Source of the DNA: Pseudocitrobacter vendiensis
Lineage (GTDB): Bacteria; Pseudomonadota; Gammaproteobacteria; Enterobacterales; Enterobacteriaceae
Reading direction: 5' to 3'
Length of the DNA: 64,000 nucleotides
Assembly (NCBI RefSeq): GCF_943590815.1
Contig: NZ_CALSBS010000014.1
Location: 62,001-126,000 of the forward strand
Position numbers and translations under genes: made by a program. Shown here piece after piece: positions 1-9,548 of this stretch (within the stretch, counting starts at the first letter, position 1; each line of letters starts with the position of its first letter). The notes beneath the pieces are model-generated. The model saw only the letters and a program-made list of their open reading frames with translations, was not told the DNA's origin and did no database searches.

Positions 1-555
1 AATCCACACGTGCGCCCGGTTCCCGGCTACGGCGAAAAAATCCCGGTTTGGCTGCTGGGTTCGAGCCTCTATAGCGCGCAGCTTGCCGCACAGTTAGGTC
101 TGCCGTTCGCGTTTGCCTCGCACTTCGCACCGGATATGCTGTTCCAGGCACTGCACCTTTACCGCACCAACTTCAAACCTTCCGCGCGGCTGGAACAACC
201 GTACGCGATGGTGTGTATCAATATCATCGCCGCCGACAGCAATCGCGACGCGGAATTCCTGTTCACCTCCATGCAGCAGGCGTTTGTGAAACTGCGCCGT
301 GGCGAAACCGGGCAACTACCACCGCCGATTCAAAACATGGATCAGTTCTGGTCGCCGTCCGAGCAGTATGGCGTACAGCAGGCGCTGAGTATGTCGCTGG
401 TTGGAGATAAAGCGAAAGTGCGTCACGGGCTCGAGTCAATTCTGCGTGAAACCGACGCGGATGAAATTATGGTTAACGGGCAGATTTTTGATAGCGAGGC
501 ACGTCTGCATTCGTTCGGGCTGGCGATGGATGTGAAGGAAGAGTTGTTGGGGTAA
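1..555 (+). CDS. yhbW: Luciferase-like monooxygenase YhbW, C-terminal part
   Basis: The reading frame is open from base 1 (N-P-H-V-R-P-V-P-G) to a TAA at 553-555, giving 185 residues, a little over half of the roughly 335-residue E. coli YhbW. The start lies outside the window; the GTG at base 10 is internal. The family is the bacterial-luciferase-like, FMN-dependent alkanal monooxygenase fold, and the visible part contains the conserved LLGSSLYSAQLAAQLGLPFA stretch after a GYGEKIPVWLLG strand. Its physiological substrate is unknown to me. It sits directly upstream of, and convergent with, mtr, as in E. coli. The assignment to YhbW is firm; the enzymatic role is a family inference. Confidence 0.93.
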   Translation, partial: NPHVRPVPGYGEKIPVWLLGSSLYSAQLAAQLGLPFAFASHFAPDMLFQALHLYRTNFKPSARLEQPYAMVCINIIAADSNRDAEFLFTSMQQAFVKLRRGETGQLPPPIQNMDQFWSPSEQYGVQQALSMSLVGDKAKVRHGLESILRETDADEIMVNGQIFDSEARLHSFGLAMDVKEELLG

Positions 556-569
556 GTACGGTTTGTGTG

Positions 570-621
570 CCCCTCACTCCGGGCAGTCCCCTCTCCCTGT
601 GGGAGAGGGTTAGGGTGAGGG
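570..621. repeat. Palindromic intergenic repeat (CCCTCTCCC/GGGAGAGGG family)
   Basis: The core CCCTCTCCCtgtGGGAGAGGG is a perfect inverted repeat, flanked by CCCTCACtcc on the left and tAGGGTGAGGG on the right, so the outer arms also pair. The same element appears near yhcC (47279-47385) and as a tandem array between nanA and nanT (59904-60236). It lies between the convergent ends of yhbW and mtr and could fold at either mRNA 3' end. Confidence 0.85.
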
Positions 622-636
622 CATCAGGCCGCACAA

Positions 637-1881
637 TTACTGATAAACCGGCAACAAATTAAAGCTCGACAGAATGTGCACCAGCGCATTGCCGATACCG
701 AAGACCAGAATCAGCGCAATCATCGGCTTGCCGCCCCAGACGCGGAATTTCGGGCTGCCGAAGCGTTTGCGCGATGCGCGGGCCAAAAGAGCGGGTACAA
801 TCGCCGCCCAGATGGTTGCCGCCAGCCCGGCATAGCCAATGGCATGCAGGAAGCCGTTCGGCCACAGTACGCCGCCCACGATCGGTGGTGCGAAGGTCAG
901 CAGCGCCGTTTTGAAACGGCCCATCGCGCTATCGTCAAAGCCAAACAGATCGGCCAGGTAATCGAACAGACCCAGCGTTACGCCCAGGAATGAACTCGCT
1001 ACCGCGAAGTTAGAAAACACCACCAGCAACAGGTCCAGACTACGGCTGTTCAGCACGCCGCTCAGCGCTTGTACCAGCACGTCAATGTTCCCGCCTTTCT
1101 CAGCAATGCCGATAAATTCCGGACGCGGGATGTTACCCATCGTTCCCAGCAACCAGATGGTGTAAAGCCCCAGCGCCAGCAGCGTACCGTAAACCAGGCA
1201 TTTCACGATGGTCTTAGGATCTTTACCGTAATACTTCATCAGGCTTGGCACGTTGCCGTGATAGCCAAAGGAGGCCAGGCAGAACGGTAACGTCATCAGC
1301 AGATACGGGGTGTAAGAGGCATTACTTTCTGCGACGTTAAACAGCGTTGTCGGCTCCACATGCCCCAGCAAACTACCAAACGTCAGGAAGAAGGTGATGA
1401 CTTTCGCGCCCAGTACGATAGCCGTCATGCGGCTGACCGCTTTGGTACTCATCCAGACAATAAAGGCCACCAGTAATGCGAAGGTAAAGCCCCCCACGCG
1501 TGCCGGTACGTTTAGCGACATCTCTGCAAACGTATGATGCAGAATAGAGCCGCTCGCAGAGATATAGGCGTAGGTCAGAATATAAAGAACAAAGGCAATC
1601 GAGATGCCGTTGACGATATTCCAGCCTTTGCCAAGGAGATCTTTGGTCAACGTGTCGAAGCTCGCGCCGATGCGGTAGTTGAGGTTCGCTTCGAGGATCA
1701 TCAGCCCGGAATGCAGCATGCAGAACCAGGTGAAAAGCAGCGCCGCCAGCGACCAGAAGAACCAGCTACCGGCCATCACCACCGGCAGCGAGAACATGCC
1801 CGCACCAATAATGGTCCCGCCGATGATCACTACGCCACCAAAAAGTGACGGTCGTGAAGCTGTAGTGGTAAGTGTCGCCAT
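637..1881 (-). CDS. mtr: Tryptophan-specific permease Mtr
   Basis: Inner-membrane tryptophan:proton symporter of the aromatic/hydroxy amino-acid permease (HAAAP) family. The product has 414 residues when started at MATLTTT, the same length as E. coli Mtr; an in-frame ATG eight codons upstream is ignored because the E. coli protein begins at MATL. The chain is a run of hydrophobic helices (about 11 expected) starting with [19 protein letters not shown], and ends FNLLPVYQ. It follows deaD on the same strand but is separated by a terminator. A TrpR operator and a TyrR box lie upstream, so repression by tryptophan and TyrR-mediated control, as in E. coli, are expected. Confidence 0.98.
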   Translation of the reverse strand: MATLTTTASRPSLFGGVVIIGGTIIGAGMFSLPVVMAGSWFFWSLAALLFTWFCMLHSGLMILEANLNYRIGASFDTLTKDLLGKGWNIVNGISIAFVLYILTYAYISASGSILHHTFAEMSLNVPARVGGFTFALLVAFIVWMSTKAVSRMTAIVLGAKVITFFLTFGSLLGHVEPTTLFNVAESNASYTPYLLMTLPFCLASFGYHGNVPSLMKYYGKDPKTIVKCLVYGTLLALGLYTIWLLGTMGNIPRPEFIGIAEKGGNIDVLVQALSGVLNSRSLDLLLVVFSNFAVASSFLGVTLGLFDYLADLFGFDDSAMGRFKTALLTFAPPIVGGVLWPNGFLHAIGYAGLAATIWAAIVPALLARASRKRFGSPKFRVWGGKPMIALILVFGIGNALVHILSSFNLLPVYQ

Positions 1882-1934
1882 TTGCCGATATCTCCAGTGA
1901 ATCATTCTTTGCTATACGTTAGCATGGCGCTAAT

Positions 1935-1952
1935 GTACCAGTACACGAGTAC
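1935..1952 (-). promoter_or_regulatory. TrpR operator of mtr
   Basis: On the minus strand the sequence reads GTACTCGTGTACTGGTAC, matching the trp operator pattern GTACTnGTnnACTnGTAC with dyad symmetry. It lies about 55 bp upstream of the mtr start, where the E. coli mtr promoter carries its TrpR site. I did not fix the -35 and -10 boxes. Confidence 0.85.
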
Positions 1953-1960
1953 AAAAGGAA

Positions 1961-1990
1961 TAAAAAAAACCCCGATTTCGCAACCGGGGC
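1961..1990 (-). terminator. Rho-independent terminator after deaD
   Basis: On the minus strand CCCCG is followed by a ten-base loop, then CGGGG and a run of eight or more T. It ends the deaD transcript and insulates mtr, whose own regulatory sites begin immediately downstream. Confidence 0.85.
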
Positions 1991-2008
1991 TGTATATTTT
2001 ACTTTACG
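1991..2008 (-). promoter_or_regulatory. Candidate TyrR box upstream of mtr
   Basis: The minus strand reads CGTAAA-GTAAAA-TATACA, two mismatches from the TyrR consensus TGTAAA-N6-TTTACA. It lies about 40 bp upstream of the TrpR operator, squeezed between the deaD stop codon and the deaD terminator. E. coli mtr is activated by TyrR from upstream boxes, so place and sequence agree. Confidence 0.6.
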
Positions 2009-2026
2009 CTAACAAGCGATGATTTC

Positions 2027-3964
2027 TTACGCATCACCACCGAAACGGCGACGGCTGGAAGAGTCATCACGACGCGGCGCGGCAGCATCATCACGACGCG
2101 GCGCACGGCCACCGTCACGACGTTCGCCGCTGAAACGACGACCATCACCACGGCCACCTTCACGACGCTCACCACCGAAACCACGGCCTTCACGACGTTC
2201 GCCGCCAAAGCCACGACCGCCTTCACGACGCTCGCCGCCGAAACCGCGACCACCGCTACGCTCAGGACGCGGTTGCGCGTCGCCCAGCAGCTGCATGTTC
2301 ATCGGTTTGTTCAGGATGCGGGTGCGAGTAAAGTGCTGCAGTACTTCGCCCGGCATACCTTTCGGCAGTTCGATAGTGGAGTGCGTACCGAACAGTTTGA
2401 TGTTACCGATGTAACGGCTGCTGATATCGCCTTCGTTGGCAATCGCACCAACAATGTGACGTACTTCAACGCCATCATCACGGCCCACCTCAATGCGATA
2501 CAGTTCCATATCACCGGCATCACGACGTTCGCGACGCGGACGATCTTCACGGTCGCCACGCGGGCCACGATCGTTGCGATCGCGCGGACCACGGTCATCA
2601 CGGTCACGGAATTCACGTTTCGGACGCATCGGCGCATCTGGCGGAACGATCAGAGTACGCTCGCCCTGTGCCATTTTCAGCAGTGCTGCGGCCAGGGTTT
2701 CGATATCCAGTTCTTCGCCTTCGGCAGTCGGCTGGATTTTCGCCAGCAGGCCACGGTAGAGATCCAGATCGCTGCTTTCCAGCTGCTGCTGTACTTTCGC
2801 GGCGAATTTTTCCAGGCGACGTTTGCCCAGCAGTTCTGCATTCGGCAGTTCAACTTCCGGAATAGTCAGCTTCATGGTGCGTTCGATGTTGCGCAGCAGA
2901 CGACGCTCGCGGTTCTCAACGAACAGCAGCGCGCGGCCAGCACGACCCGCACGGCCGGTACGACCGATACGGTGAACGTAAGACTCAGAATCCATCGGGA
3001 TATCGTAGTTTACGACCAGGCTGATACGCTCAACGTCCAGGCCACGGGCCGCAACGTCGGTTGCAATCAGGATATCCAGACGACCATCTTTCAGACGTTC
3101 CAGCGTCTGCTCACGCAGCGCCTGGTTCATGTCACCGTTCAGCGCGGCGCTGTTGTAGCCGTTACGCTCAAGAGCTTCAGCCACTTCCAGAGTCGCGTTT
3201 TTGGTACGAACGAAGATAATCGCCGCATCAAAATCTTCCGCTTCCAGGAAACGTACCAGTGCTTCGTTTTTACGCATGCCCCAGACAGTCCAGTAGCTCT
3301 GGCTGATGTCAGGACGGGTAGTGACGCTGGATTGAATGCGTACTTCCTGCGGCTCTTTCATAAAGCGGCGGGTAATACGGCGAATTGCTTCCGGCATGGT
3401 TGCAGAGAACAGAGCGGTCTGATGACCTTCCGGGATCTGCGCCATAATGGTTTCAACGTCTTCGATGAAGCCCATGCGCAGCATTTCGTCAGCTTCATCC
3501 AGAACCAGACCGCTCAGTTTAGAGAGGTCCAGGGTGCCGCGTTTCAGGTGATCCAGCAGACGACCCGGCGTACCGACGACGATCTGCGGCCCCTGACGCA
3601 GGGCGCGTAATTGCACGTCATAACGCTGGCCGCCGTACAGAGCAACCACGTTTACACCGCGCATATGTTTAGAGAAATCCGTCATGGCTTCAGCAACCTG
3701 AACCGCCAGTTCGCGGGTCGGTGCCAGCACCAGGATTTGAGGTGCTTTCAGCTCAGGATCAAGATTGTTCAGCAGTGGCAGGGAAAACGCTGCGGTTTTA
3801 CCACTACCTGTCTGGGCCATGCCCAGCACGTCACGACCGCCCAGCAGGTGCGGGATGCACTCAGCCTGGATCGGAGATGGTTTTTCGTAACCCAGATCGT
3901 TAAGGGCTTCAAGGATAGGAGCCTTCAGGCCCAGATCTGCAAAAGTGGTTTCGAATTCAGCCAT
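2027..3964 (-). CDS. deaD: Cold-shock DEAD-box RNA helicase DeaD (CsdA)
   Basis: ATP-dependent RNA helicase acting in 50S assembly, mRNA unwinding and cold-adapted RNA decay. The protein has 645 residues from MAEFETTF, against about 629 in E. coli. Visible motifs are the Q-motif region (about 8-33), AQTGSGKT (50-57), DEAD (156-159), SAT (187-189) and [10 protein letters not shown] (331-340). An RRM-like domain follows at about 480-555. The last 80 residues are an Arg/Gly-rich tail with repeats of the type [11 protein letters not shown], longer than in E. coli and probably the main reason for the extra length. The start codon overlaps the upstream small gene yrbN, suggesting translational coupling. 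Confidence 0.98.
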   Translation of the reverse strand: MAEFETTFADLGLKAPILEALNDLGYEKPSPIQAECIPHLLGGRDVLGMAQTGSGKTAAFSLPLLNNLDPELKAPQILVLAPTRELAVQVAEAMTDFSKHMRGVNVVALYGGQRYDVQLRALRQGPQIVVGTPGRLLDHLKRGTLDLSKLSGLVLDEADEMLRMGFIEDVETIMAQIPEGHQTALFSATMPEAIRRITRRFMKEPQEVRIQSSVTTRPDISQSYWTVWGMRKNEALVRFLEAEDFDAAIIFVRTKNATLEVAEALERNGYNSAALNGDMNQALREQTLERLKDGRLDILIATDVAARGLDVERISLVVNYDIPMDSESYVHRIGRTGRAGRAGRALLFVENRERRLLRNIERTMKLTIPEVELPNAELLGKRRLEKFAAKVQQQLESSDLDLYRGLLAKIQPTAEGEELDIETLAAALLKMAQGERTLIVPPDAPMRPKREFRDRDDRGPRDRNDRGPRGDREDRPRRERRDAGDMELYRIEVGRDDGVEVRHIVGAIANEGDISSRYIGNIKLFGTHSTIELPKGMPGEVLQHFTRTRILNKPMNMQLLGDAQPRPERSGGRGFGGERREGGRGFGGERREGRGFGGERREGGRGDGRRFSGERRDGGRAPRRDDAAAPRRDDSSSRRRFGGDA

Positions 3965-4037
3965 GTAGTACAAGTGCCTCGATATTAATGGCGGCCAGTC
4001 TACATAACTCATCATGAAATTGATCTGCAATTTTCAT
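3957..4037 (-). CDS. yrbN: Small protein YrbN (26 residues)
   Basis: A minus-strand ATG at 4035-4037 opens a 26-codon frame beginning [14 protein letters not shown] and ending EALVLHG, closed by TGA at 3957-3959. I recognise this as E. coli YrbN, which sits at the same place between nlpI and deaD. Its last codons overlap the deaD start (3962-3964) in another frame. A ribosome finishing yrbN would therefore terminate five bases past the deaD ATG, which points to a leader-peptide-like coupling role. No domain is visible and the function is unknown. Confidence 0.85.
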   Translation of the reverse strand: MKIADQFHDELCRLAAINIEALVLHG

Positions 4038-4142
4038 TGAAAAGTGTGAACCGGCTCAAAGTAGGTGTATTAACGAACAACAACGCCCTCACCCGCGAAG
4101 GTGATGGCAATCAAAAAGATTACGGGCTGATGTAGTCGTCAG

Positions 4143-5027
4143 CTATTGCTGGTCCGATTCTGCCAGGTCATCTTGGTCCTGGCCCAGGAGCGATAATTCC
4201 AACAATGCGTATCGGTGCTCAACATAGTTATGAACGTTGTTAGCAACCGCCAGTTTGAACAGTGCCGTAGCGCTGTCCTTGTCCCCAAGACTTAGGTAAT
4301 ACTTACCTAAACAGAAGTTGGTTTCACTGAGATGCTCAGCGAGCGAGGTGTTATCCGTTGCGTCCGCCTTCAGGCGCTCCATTAACGTTTTTTCGTCAAT
4401 GTTGCCTAAGTAGAACTCGACAATGTTCCATCCCCATTGTTCTTTATCCGATTTATCGAAGCGTTGTTTCAACGCGTCTTTTGCCTGCTTCTCATCGAGC
4501 TTCTGCTCGGCGAGGAATAACCACAGACTACGGAAGGGATCATTGGGATCGTCTTGATAAAACGCCAGCAGATCATCTTGCGCTAATTTTGCACGGCCAC
4601 CGTAATAAAGCGCGATGCCGCGGTTCAAGTGCGCATAATTGTAAGTTGGATCAAGCTCAAGTACAGAATCAAACGCTTCATAGGCAGCATCAAAATTGCC
4701 TGCCTGCGTTAAGTAAATGCCTAAGTAATTGAATACTTCAGGCATATCTGGTCGGATTGCCAGCGCTTGCGAAAAATCGTTACGCGCTAGTGCCCTCAGA
4801 CCGAGACTATCATACAACACTCCGCGCTCATATAAAAGCTGTGCGCGTTCGTCATCGGTTAAAGCCCGACTGGCAAGAATTTGTTCCATGCGTGCCAGAA
4901 TCACTTCCTGCTGTAAAGTCGGTTGCAATGGTACCGCAAGGACCTCACTCTTTCGCCAGGCAGAATTACTGCATCCTGCCAGCGTGAGTGCTGTCGCTAC
5001 GAAACACCAGCGCAAAAAAGGCTTCAT
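4143..5027 (-). CDS. nlpI: Lipoprotein NlpI (TPR adaptor for peptidoglycan hydrolase turnover)
   Basis: Outer-membrane lipoprotein of 294 residues, identical in length to E. coli NlpI. In E. coli it delivers MepS to the protease Prc and scaffolds murein hydrolases. The N-terminus is a short signal ending in LTLAGC, with Cys19 as the lipidation site. Tetratricopeptide repeats fill the middle (for example the [16 protein letters not shown] and [16 protein letters not shown] helices). The start at MKPFLRWCF is chosen because it gives a proper lipoprotein signal; the longer upstream frame does not. It lies between pnp and deaD. Confidence 0.97.
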   Translation of the reverse strand: MKPFLRWCFVATALTLAGCSNSAWRKSEVLAVPLQPTLQQEVILARMEQILASRALTDDERAQLLYERGVLYDSLGLRALARNDFSQALAIRPDMPEVFNYLGIYLTQAGNFDAAYEAFDSVLELDPTYNYAHLNRGIALYYGGRAKLAQDDLLAFYQDDPNDPFRSLWLFLAEQKLDEKQAKDALKQRFDKSDKEQWGWNIVEFYLGNIDEKTLMERLKADATDNTSLAEHLSETNFCLGKYYLSLGDKDSATALFKLAVANNVHNYVEHRYALLELSLLGQDQDDLAESDQQ

Positions 5028-5096
5028 TTCCCACTCCCGAAGACAACAATTGGATGAACGTCCTGTCCCCCGGCTGCAAACAGGCATCCCGCCAGG

Positions 5097-5128
5097 TAAA
5101 ATTGCCCCCTGCTTACGCAGAGGGCAAA
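5097..5128 (-). terminator. Probable terminator after pnp
   Basis: The minus strand forms TTGCCCtCTGC-GTAA-GCAGgGGGCAA followed by TTTTA. It lies just past the pnp stop codon and before nlpI, so it would end or thin out the rpsO-pnp transcript. The U-run is short, so read-through into nlpI is plausible. Confidence 0.65.
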
Positions 5129-5138
5129 ACGGCAAACC

Positions 5139-7274
5139 TTACTCGCCTTGTTCCGCGGCCGGAGCTTCCGGTGCGGCAGCAGGCTGAGACTGCTCGGTTG
5201 CTTCTTTGATGCTCAGACGGATACGGCCCTGACGGTCAACTTCCAGAACCTTAACCGGTACTTCCTGATTCATCTGCAGGTAATCAGTGACTTTCTCAAC
5301 ACGCTTGTCAGCGATCTGAGAGATGTGCACCAGGCCTTCTTTACCGCCGCCGATGGCAACGAATGCGCCAAAGTCTACGATACGGGTCACTTTACCGTTA
5401 TAGATACGACCCACTTCGATCTCTGCGGTGATCTCTTCGATACGACGGATAGCGTATTTCGCTTTTTCACCATCGGTCGCAGCGATCTTCACAGTACCGT
5501 CATCTTCGATTTCGATGGTGGTGCCGGTTTCTTCGGTCAGGGCACGGATAACTGAACCGCCTTTACCGATAACGTCTTTGATTTTGTCCGGGCTGATCTT
5601 GATGGTGTGGATACGCGGTGCGAACTGAGAGATGTCGCCGCGCGGCGCGTTGATCGCCTGTTCCATCACGCCCAGGATGTGCAGACGCGCACCTTTAGCC
5701 TGGTTCAGCGCAACCTGCATGATCTCTTTGGTGATACCTTCAATTTTGATATCCATCTGCAGCGCAGAGATACCGTCGCGGGAACCCGCTACTTTGAAGT
5801 CCATATCGCCCAGGTGGTCTTCGTCGCCCAGGATGTCAGACAGAACAACAAAGTTGTCGCCTTCTTTCACCAGACCCATCGCGATACCCGCCACGGCTGC
5901 TTTGATAGGCACACCAGCGTCCATCAGCGCCAGGGAAGCACCACATACGGAAGCCATGGAGGAAGAACCGTTAGATTCGGTGATTTCAGAAACCACACGA
6001 ACGGTGTACGGGAATTTGTCCAGTTCCGGCATCACTGCCAGTACGCCGCGTTTCGCCAGACGGCCGTGACCAATTTCACGACGCTTCGGAGAACCGACCA
6101 TACCCGTTTCACCTACGCAGTACGGAGGGAAGTTGTAGTGGAACAGGAAGTTGTCCGTACGCTCGCCCATCAGCTCGTCGAGGTTCTGCGCATCGCGGGT
6201 CGTACCCAGGGTAGCAGTAACCAGCGCCTGAGTTTCACCACGGGTGAACAGCGCGGAGCCGTGAGTACGCGGCAGCACGCCAGTGCGCACGTCCAGACCA
6301 CGGATCATGTCTTTTTCACGGCCATCGATACGCGGTTCGCCTGCCAGTACGCGGCTACGAACAACGTTTTTCTCGATAGCGTGCAGGATTTCGCCCAGCT
6401 CGTTAGCGTCCAGAGTTTCGTCTTCAGCTACCAGCGTTGCGATGGTTTCAGATTTGATCACGTCAACCTGAGCATAACGCTCTTGTTTGTCGGTGATGCG
6501 GTAAGCGTCGCTCAGGCGAGCTTCTGCCAGAGCAGCAACGCGTGCATTCAGCGCGTCGTTAGCGGCTTCAGGCTGCCAGTCCCAACGAGGTTTACCGGCT
6601 TCTTTCACCAGCTCGTTGATTTCACGGATAACAACCTGCTGTTGTTCATGACCGAACACTACCGCGCCGAGCATCTGATCTTCGCTCAGCAGTTCTGCTT
6701 CGGATTCAACCATCAGAACAGCAGCTTCGGTACCGGCAACCACCAGGTCCAGCTTGCTTTCTTTCAGCTCGTCCTGAGTCGGGTTCAGTACGTACTGGTC
6801 ATTGATGTAACCTACGCGAGCGGCGCCGATTGGGCCGTTGAACGGGATACCGGACAGAGACAGCGCAGCGGATGCGCCAATCATTGCCACGATGTCTGGG
6901 TTAACCTGCGGGTTTACGGACACAACGGTCGCGATAACCTGAACTTCGTTGACGAAGCCTTCCGGGAACAGCGGGCGAACCGGGCGGTCAATCAGACGCG
7001 CGATCAAGGTTTCGCCTTCACTTGGACGGCCTTCACGACGGAAGAAGCTACCCGGGATACGACCAGCAGCGTAGGTACGCTCCTGATAGTTAACGGTCAG
7101 CGGGAAGAAATCCTGGCCTGGTTTCGCTTTTTTCTGGCCGACAACGGTAACGAATACCGCGGTGTCATCCATGCTAACCATCACAGCGGCAGTTGCCTGA
7201 CGCGCCATCATGCCGGTTTCCAGGGTTACGGTGTGTTGGCCGTACTGGAATTTACGAACGATCGGATTAAGCAA
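5139..7274 (-). CDS. pnp: Polynucleotide phosphorylase
   Basis: 3'-5' phosphorolytic exoribonuclease and core degradosome subunit, 711 residues as in E. coli. Domain order is RNase PH-like 1, an alpha-helical linker, RNase PH-like 2, a KH domain ([18 protein letters not shown], about 560-577) and an S1 domain (about 620-690). The tail is [18 protein letters not shown]. The start is the rare codon TTG at 7272-7274, preceded by AAAGGATAG; this gives the E. coli N-terminus [11 protein letters not shown], whereas the longer frame has no matching N-terminus. The long leader upstream folds into the RNase III hairpin through which PNPase represses its own mRNA. Confidence 0.98.
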   Translation of the reverse strand: MLNPIVRKFQYGQHTVTLETGMMARQATAAVMVSMDDTAVFVTVVGQKKAKPGQDFFPLTVNYQERTYAAGRIPGSFFRREGRPSEGETLIARLIDRPVRPLFPEGFVNEVQVIATVVSVNPQVNPDIVAMIGASAALSLSGIPFNGPIGAARVGYINDQYVLNPTQDELKESKLDLVVAGTEAAVLMVESEAELLSEDQMLGAVVFGHEQQQVVIREINELVKEAGKPRWDWQPEAANDALNARVAALAEARLSDAYRITDKQERYAQVDVIKSETIATLVAEDETLDANELGEILHAIEKNVVRSRVLAGEPRIDGREKDMIRGLDVRTGVLPRTHGSALFTRGETQALVTATLGTTRDAQNLDELMGERTDNFLFHYNFPPYCVGETGMVGSPKRREIGHGRLAKRGVLAVMPELDKFPYTVRVVSEITESNGSSSMASVCGASLALMDAGVPIKAAVAGIAMGLVKEGDNFVVLSDILGDEDHLGDMDFKVAGSRDGISALQMDIKIEGITKEIMQVALNQAKGARLHILGVMEQAINAPRGDISQFAPRIHTIKISPDKIKDVIGKGGSVIRALTEETGTTIEIEDDGTVKIAATDGEKAKYAIRRIEEITAEIEVGRIYNGKVTRIVDFGAFVAIGGGKEGLVHISQIADKRVEKVTDYLQMNQEVPVKVLEVDRQGRIRLSIKEATEQSQPAAAPEAPAAEQGE

Positions 7275-7335
7275 AATTCTATCCTTTCTCAATAAGTGGC
7301 AGCACACCTTCAGGCGTGCCGACATAGGAACTCGA

Positions 7336-7422
7336 TCTTCGTTGCATCCTCGCGACTAATGACAACCCTAACCCTTCATGGGTAAAGCCTCTCATTAGCC
7401 GCGCGAACCTCTGCAATGAAGA
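7336..7422 (-). promoter_or_regulatory. pnp leader double-stranded stem (RNase III processing and autoregulation)
   Basis: The minus-strand leader folds into a long imperfect stem: TCTTCaTTGCA pairs with TGCAAcGAAGA, CGCG with CGCG, and CTAATGA with TCATTAG. An inner ACCC/GGGT hairpin caps it. In E. coli the equivalent stem near the 5' end of pnp mRNA is cut by RNase III and then degraded by PNPase, giving autogenous control. The placement here, just after a -10 box and about 60 bases before the start codon, fits that scheme. Confidence 0.8.
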
Positions 7423-7441
7423 ACATCTACAACAACAATAC

Positions 7442-7447
7442 ATTATA
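7442..7447 (-). promoter_or_regulatory. -10 element of the pnp proximal promoter
   Basis: The minus strand reads GGGTATAATG, a perfect TATAAT about 20 bases upstream of the leader stem. I see no good -35 hexamer at 16-18 bases. The site corresponds to E. coli pnp P2; the rest of 7448-7576 shows no gene. Confidence 0.65.
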
Positions 7448-7576
7448 CCCGTTATCTTTCAAAATACCGCTGCGTTAGCAACGTGCGTTGTAAATTCATT
7501 TACGTGGCACACAGGCTTTCGCTTAAGCACTATTTTTTTGCGGGTACGTTTTCTCTTAACTGGCTGACATCTGGTG

Positions 7577-7601
7577 GAAAAAAGGGGCCATAAAGGCCCC
7601 T
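7577..7601 (-). terminator. Terminator between rpsO and pnp
   Basis: The minus strand forms GGGGCC-TTTAT-GGCCCC followed by TTTTTT, 20 bases after the rpsO stop. In E. coli the rpsO terminator is leaky, so part of the transcript continues into pnp. Confidence 0.9.
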
Positions 7602-7621
7602 CTTTCTGAAACTCGCCAGAA

Positions 7622-7990
<369 letters not shown>

Positions 7991-7998
7991 GCCGCAAC

Positions 7999-8027
7999 AT
8001 TCTACTCGTAGCGACCTGTTATCGCAA
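7999..8027 (-). promoter_or_regulatory. rpsO promoter (sigma-70)
   Basis: The minus strand reads TTGCGA, 17 bases, TAGAAT, placed immediately after the truB stop codon. It matches the known E. coli rpsO P1 in sequence and position and puts transcription start near 7992. Confidence 0.85.
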
Positions 8028-8041
8028 GAGAGGCAATTGCC

Positions 8042-8986
8042 TCACTCGGGGTATTCCACCACCAGACGACGCGGTGCGACACGACCTTCATCATCGATTT
8101 CAGCCATGCCGATAAATTTCGCGTCGTCGCCTTCGGTGACGCGGACTAATCCGCTGGCGGGCGCCTGAGAGGCACGCACCGGCTGGCCGTTCTTAAAGTA
8201 TGCCGCCACAACGGAGGGAATATTGACGACGGGGAAGTCCGAAGCCGGACTGTCCATCGGCATCAGCAGCGGGTCCAGCAGTTGTGCGGCAGGAATCCCC
8301 TGCTGTTCTGCCTGCTCGACATACTCGCGCAACTGTTCCAGGGTCACCATCCGTTCAACCGGGTATTTACTCACCGCCAGACGACGCAGGAAAATAACGT
8401 GCGCGCCGCAGCCGAGCTTTTCACCCAGGTCATCAATGATGGTGCGAATGTAGGTGCCCTTCGAACAGTGAATTTCCAGCTCCAGTTCATCGCCTTCGTG
8501 GCGAATAAACAGCAGTTCATACACGGTAATCGGGCGCGCTTCACGCGGCACGTCAATGCCCTGGCGGGCGTATTCGTAGAGCTTTTTGCCCTGATACTTC
8601 AGTGCCGAATACATTGACGGCACCTGCTGGGTATCGCCACGAAAACTCTCCAGCGCATCAGCCAGCTGCGCATCGGTGAAGGTCACCGGGCGCTCTTCGA
8701 CAATCTGACCGTCGGCATCGGACGTATCGGTACGTTGGCCCAATCGTGCGATGACGCGATATCGCTTATCGGAATCCAGCAGATACTGAGAAAACTTGGT
8801 CGCTTCCCCAAGGCAAATCGGCAGCATGCCGGTCGCCAGCGGATCCAGCGCCCCGGTATGCCCGGCGCGGTTCGCGTTATAGAGACGTTTTACTTTTTGC
8901 AGCACATCATTGCTGGATGCACCTTGCGGTTTGTCCAGCAACAATACGCCGTGGATATCACGACCGCGACGACGAGGACGACTCAT
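8042..8986 (-). CDS. truB: tRNA pseudouridine-55 synthase TruB
   Basis: Makes the pseudouridine at position 55 in the T loop of nearly all tRNAs and acts as an RNA chaperone. The protein has 314 residues, as in E. coli. The catalytic Asp48 lies in [12 protein letters not shown], and the thumb and PUA-type C-terminal domain are intact. Its ATG overlaps the rbfA stop codon by one base (TGATG), indicating coupled translation. Confidence 0.98.
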   Translation of the reverse strand: MSRPRRRGRDIHGVLLLDKPQGASSNDVLQKVKRLYNANRAGHTGALDPLATGMLPICLGEATKFSQYLLDSDKRYRVIARLGQRTDTSDADGQIVEERPVTFTDAQLADALESFRGDTQQVPSMYSALKYQGKKLYEYARQGIDVPREARPITVYELLFIRHEGDELELEIHCSKGTYIRTIIDDLGEKLGCGAHVIFLRRLAVSKYPVERMVTLEQLREYVEQAEQQGIPAAQLLDPLLMPMDSPASDFPVVNIPSVVAAYFKNGQPVRASQAPASGLVRVTEGDDAKFIGMAEIDDEGRVAPRRLVVEYPE

Positions 8987-9387
8987 CAGTCCTCCTTGCT
9001 GTCGTCCGGGTTCACACGACGTTCTTCGTCATGCTTAACCACGTTAGTCACCAGGTTGGACATACGCATCCCTTCAACTAACGAGTTGTCGTAGAAGAAG
9101 GTCAGTTCCGGCACGATACGCAGACGCATGGCTTTACCCAGCAGCGAGCGGATGAAACCGGAAGCTTCCTGCAGCGCTTTGATGCCTGCTTTAACGGCAG
9201 CTTCATCTTTATCGTTCAGGAAGGTCACAAACACTTTGGCATAGGCCAGATCACGGGACATTTCCACGCCGGAAACGGTCGTCATCATGCCCAGACGCGG
9301 GTCTTTAATTTCGCGCTGCAGGATGAGTGCGATCTCTTTTTGCATCTCCTGCCCCACGCGCTGCGGGCGACCAAATTCTTTCGCCAT
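8986..9387 (-). CDS. rbfA: Ribosome-binding factor A
   Basis: Late 30S maturation factor that binds the 16S 5' helix region and is needed in the cold. The 133 residues begin [20 protein letters not shown], the E. coli length, with the KH-like fold and the conserved [13 protein letters not shown] strand. The start is set at MAKE, with GGAGAATTT as Shine-Dalgarno; the longer frame begins inside a terminator-like hairpin. It follows infB after a gap holding REP elements and a terminator, so expression probably depends on read-through. Confidence 0.98.
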   Translation of the reverse strand: MAKEFGRPQRVGQEMQKEIALILQREIKDPRLGMMTTVSGVEMSRDLAYAKVFVTFLNDKDEAAVKAGIKALQEASGFIRSLLGKAMRLRIVPELTFFYDNSLVEGMRMSNLVTNVVKHDEERRVNPDDSKED

Positions 9388-9403
9388 AATAAATTCTCCA
9401 GAC

Positions 9404-9430
9404 AAAAAAGGGGCCAAAAGCCCCTTTTAA
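9404..9430 (-). terminator. Intra-operon terminator between infB and rbfA
   Basis: The segment AAAAAAGGGGcc-aaaa-gCCCCTTTT is a near-perfect palindrome with A-run and T-run on either side, so it can terminate from both directions. It lies 17 bases upstream of the rbfA start. In E. coli, CspA-family proteins act as antiterminators in the metY-rpsO operon, which would let rbfA and pnp rise in the cold. Confidence 0.75.
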
Positions 9431-9460
9431 AATTAATCTCAGGTAGAAAGGGCTGTTCAC

Positions 9461-9537
9461 GTAGGCCTGATAAGACGCGCGAGCGTCGCATCAGGCAACG
9501 GCTGCCGGATGCGGCGTAACGCCTTATCCGGCCTACA
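9461..9537. repeat. REP pair (BIME) between infB and rbfA
   Basis: Two REP palindromes in opposite orientation: 9461-9499 (GTAGGCCTGATAAGACGCGC followed by the arm GCGTCGCATCAGGCA) and 9503-9537 (TGCCGGATGCGGCG followed by CGCCTTATCCGGCCTAC). They match the E. coli REP consensus and form stable stem-loops in the operon mRNA just after infB. Confidence 0.9.
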
Positions 9538-9548
9538 CCCAATCAACC

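Noticed and set aside
2273-3610. 445-codon open frame opposite deaD
   Set aside because: Same type of antisense shadow; low-complexity Thr/Phe/Gln composition.
5607-7295. 562-codon open frame opposite pnp
   Set aside because: Shadow of strong codon bias in pnp; composition rich in His/Phe/Arg/Gln with no domain, and no ribosome-binding site.
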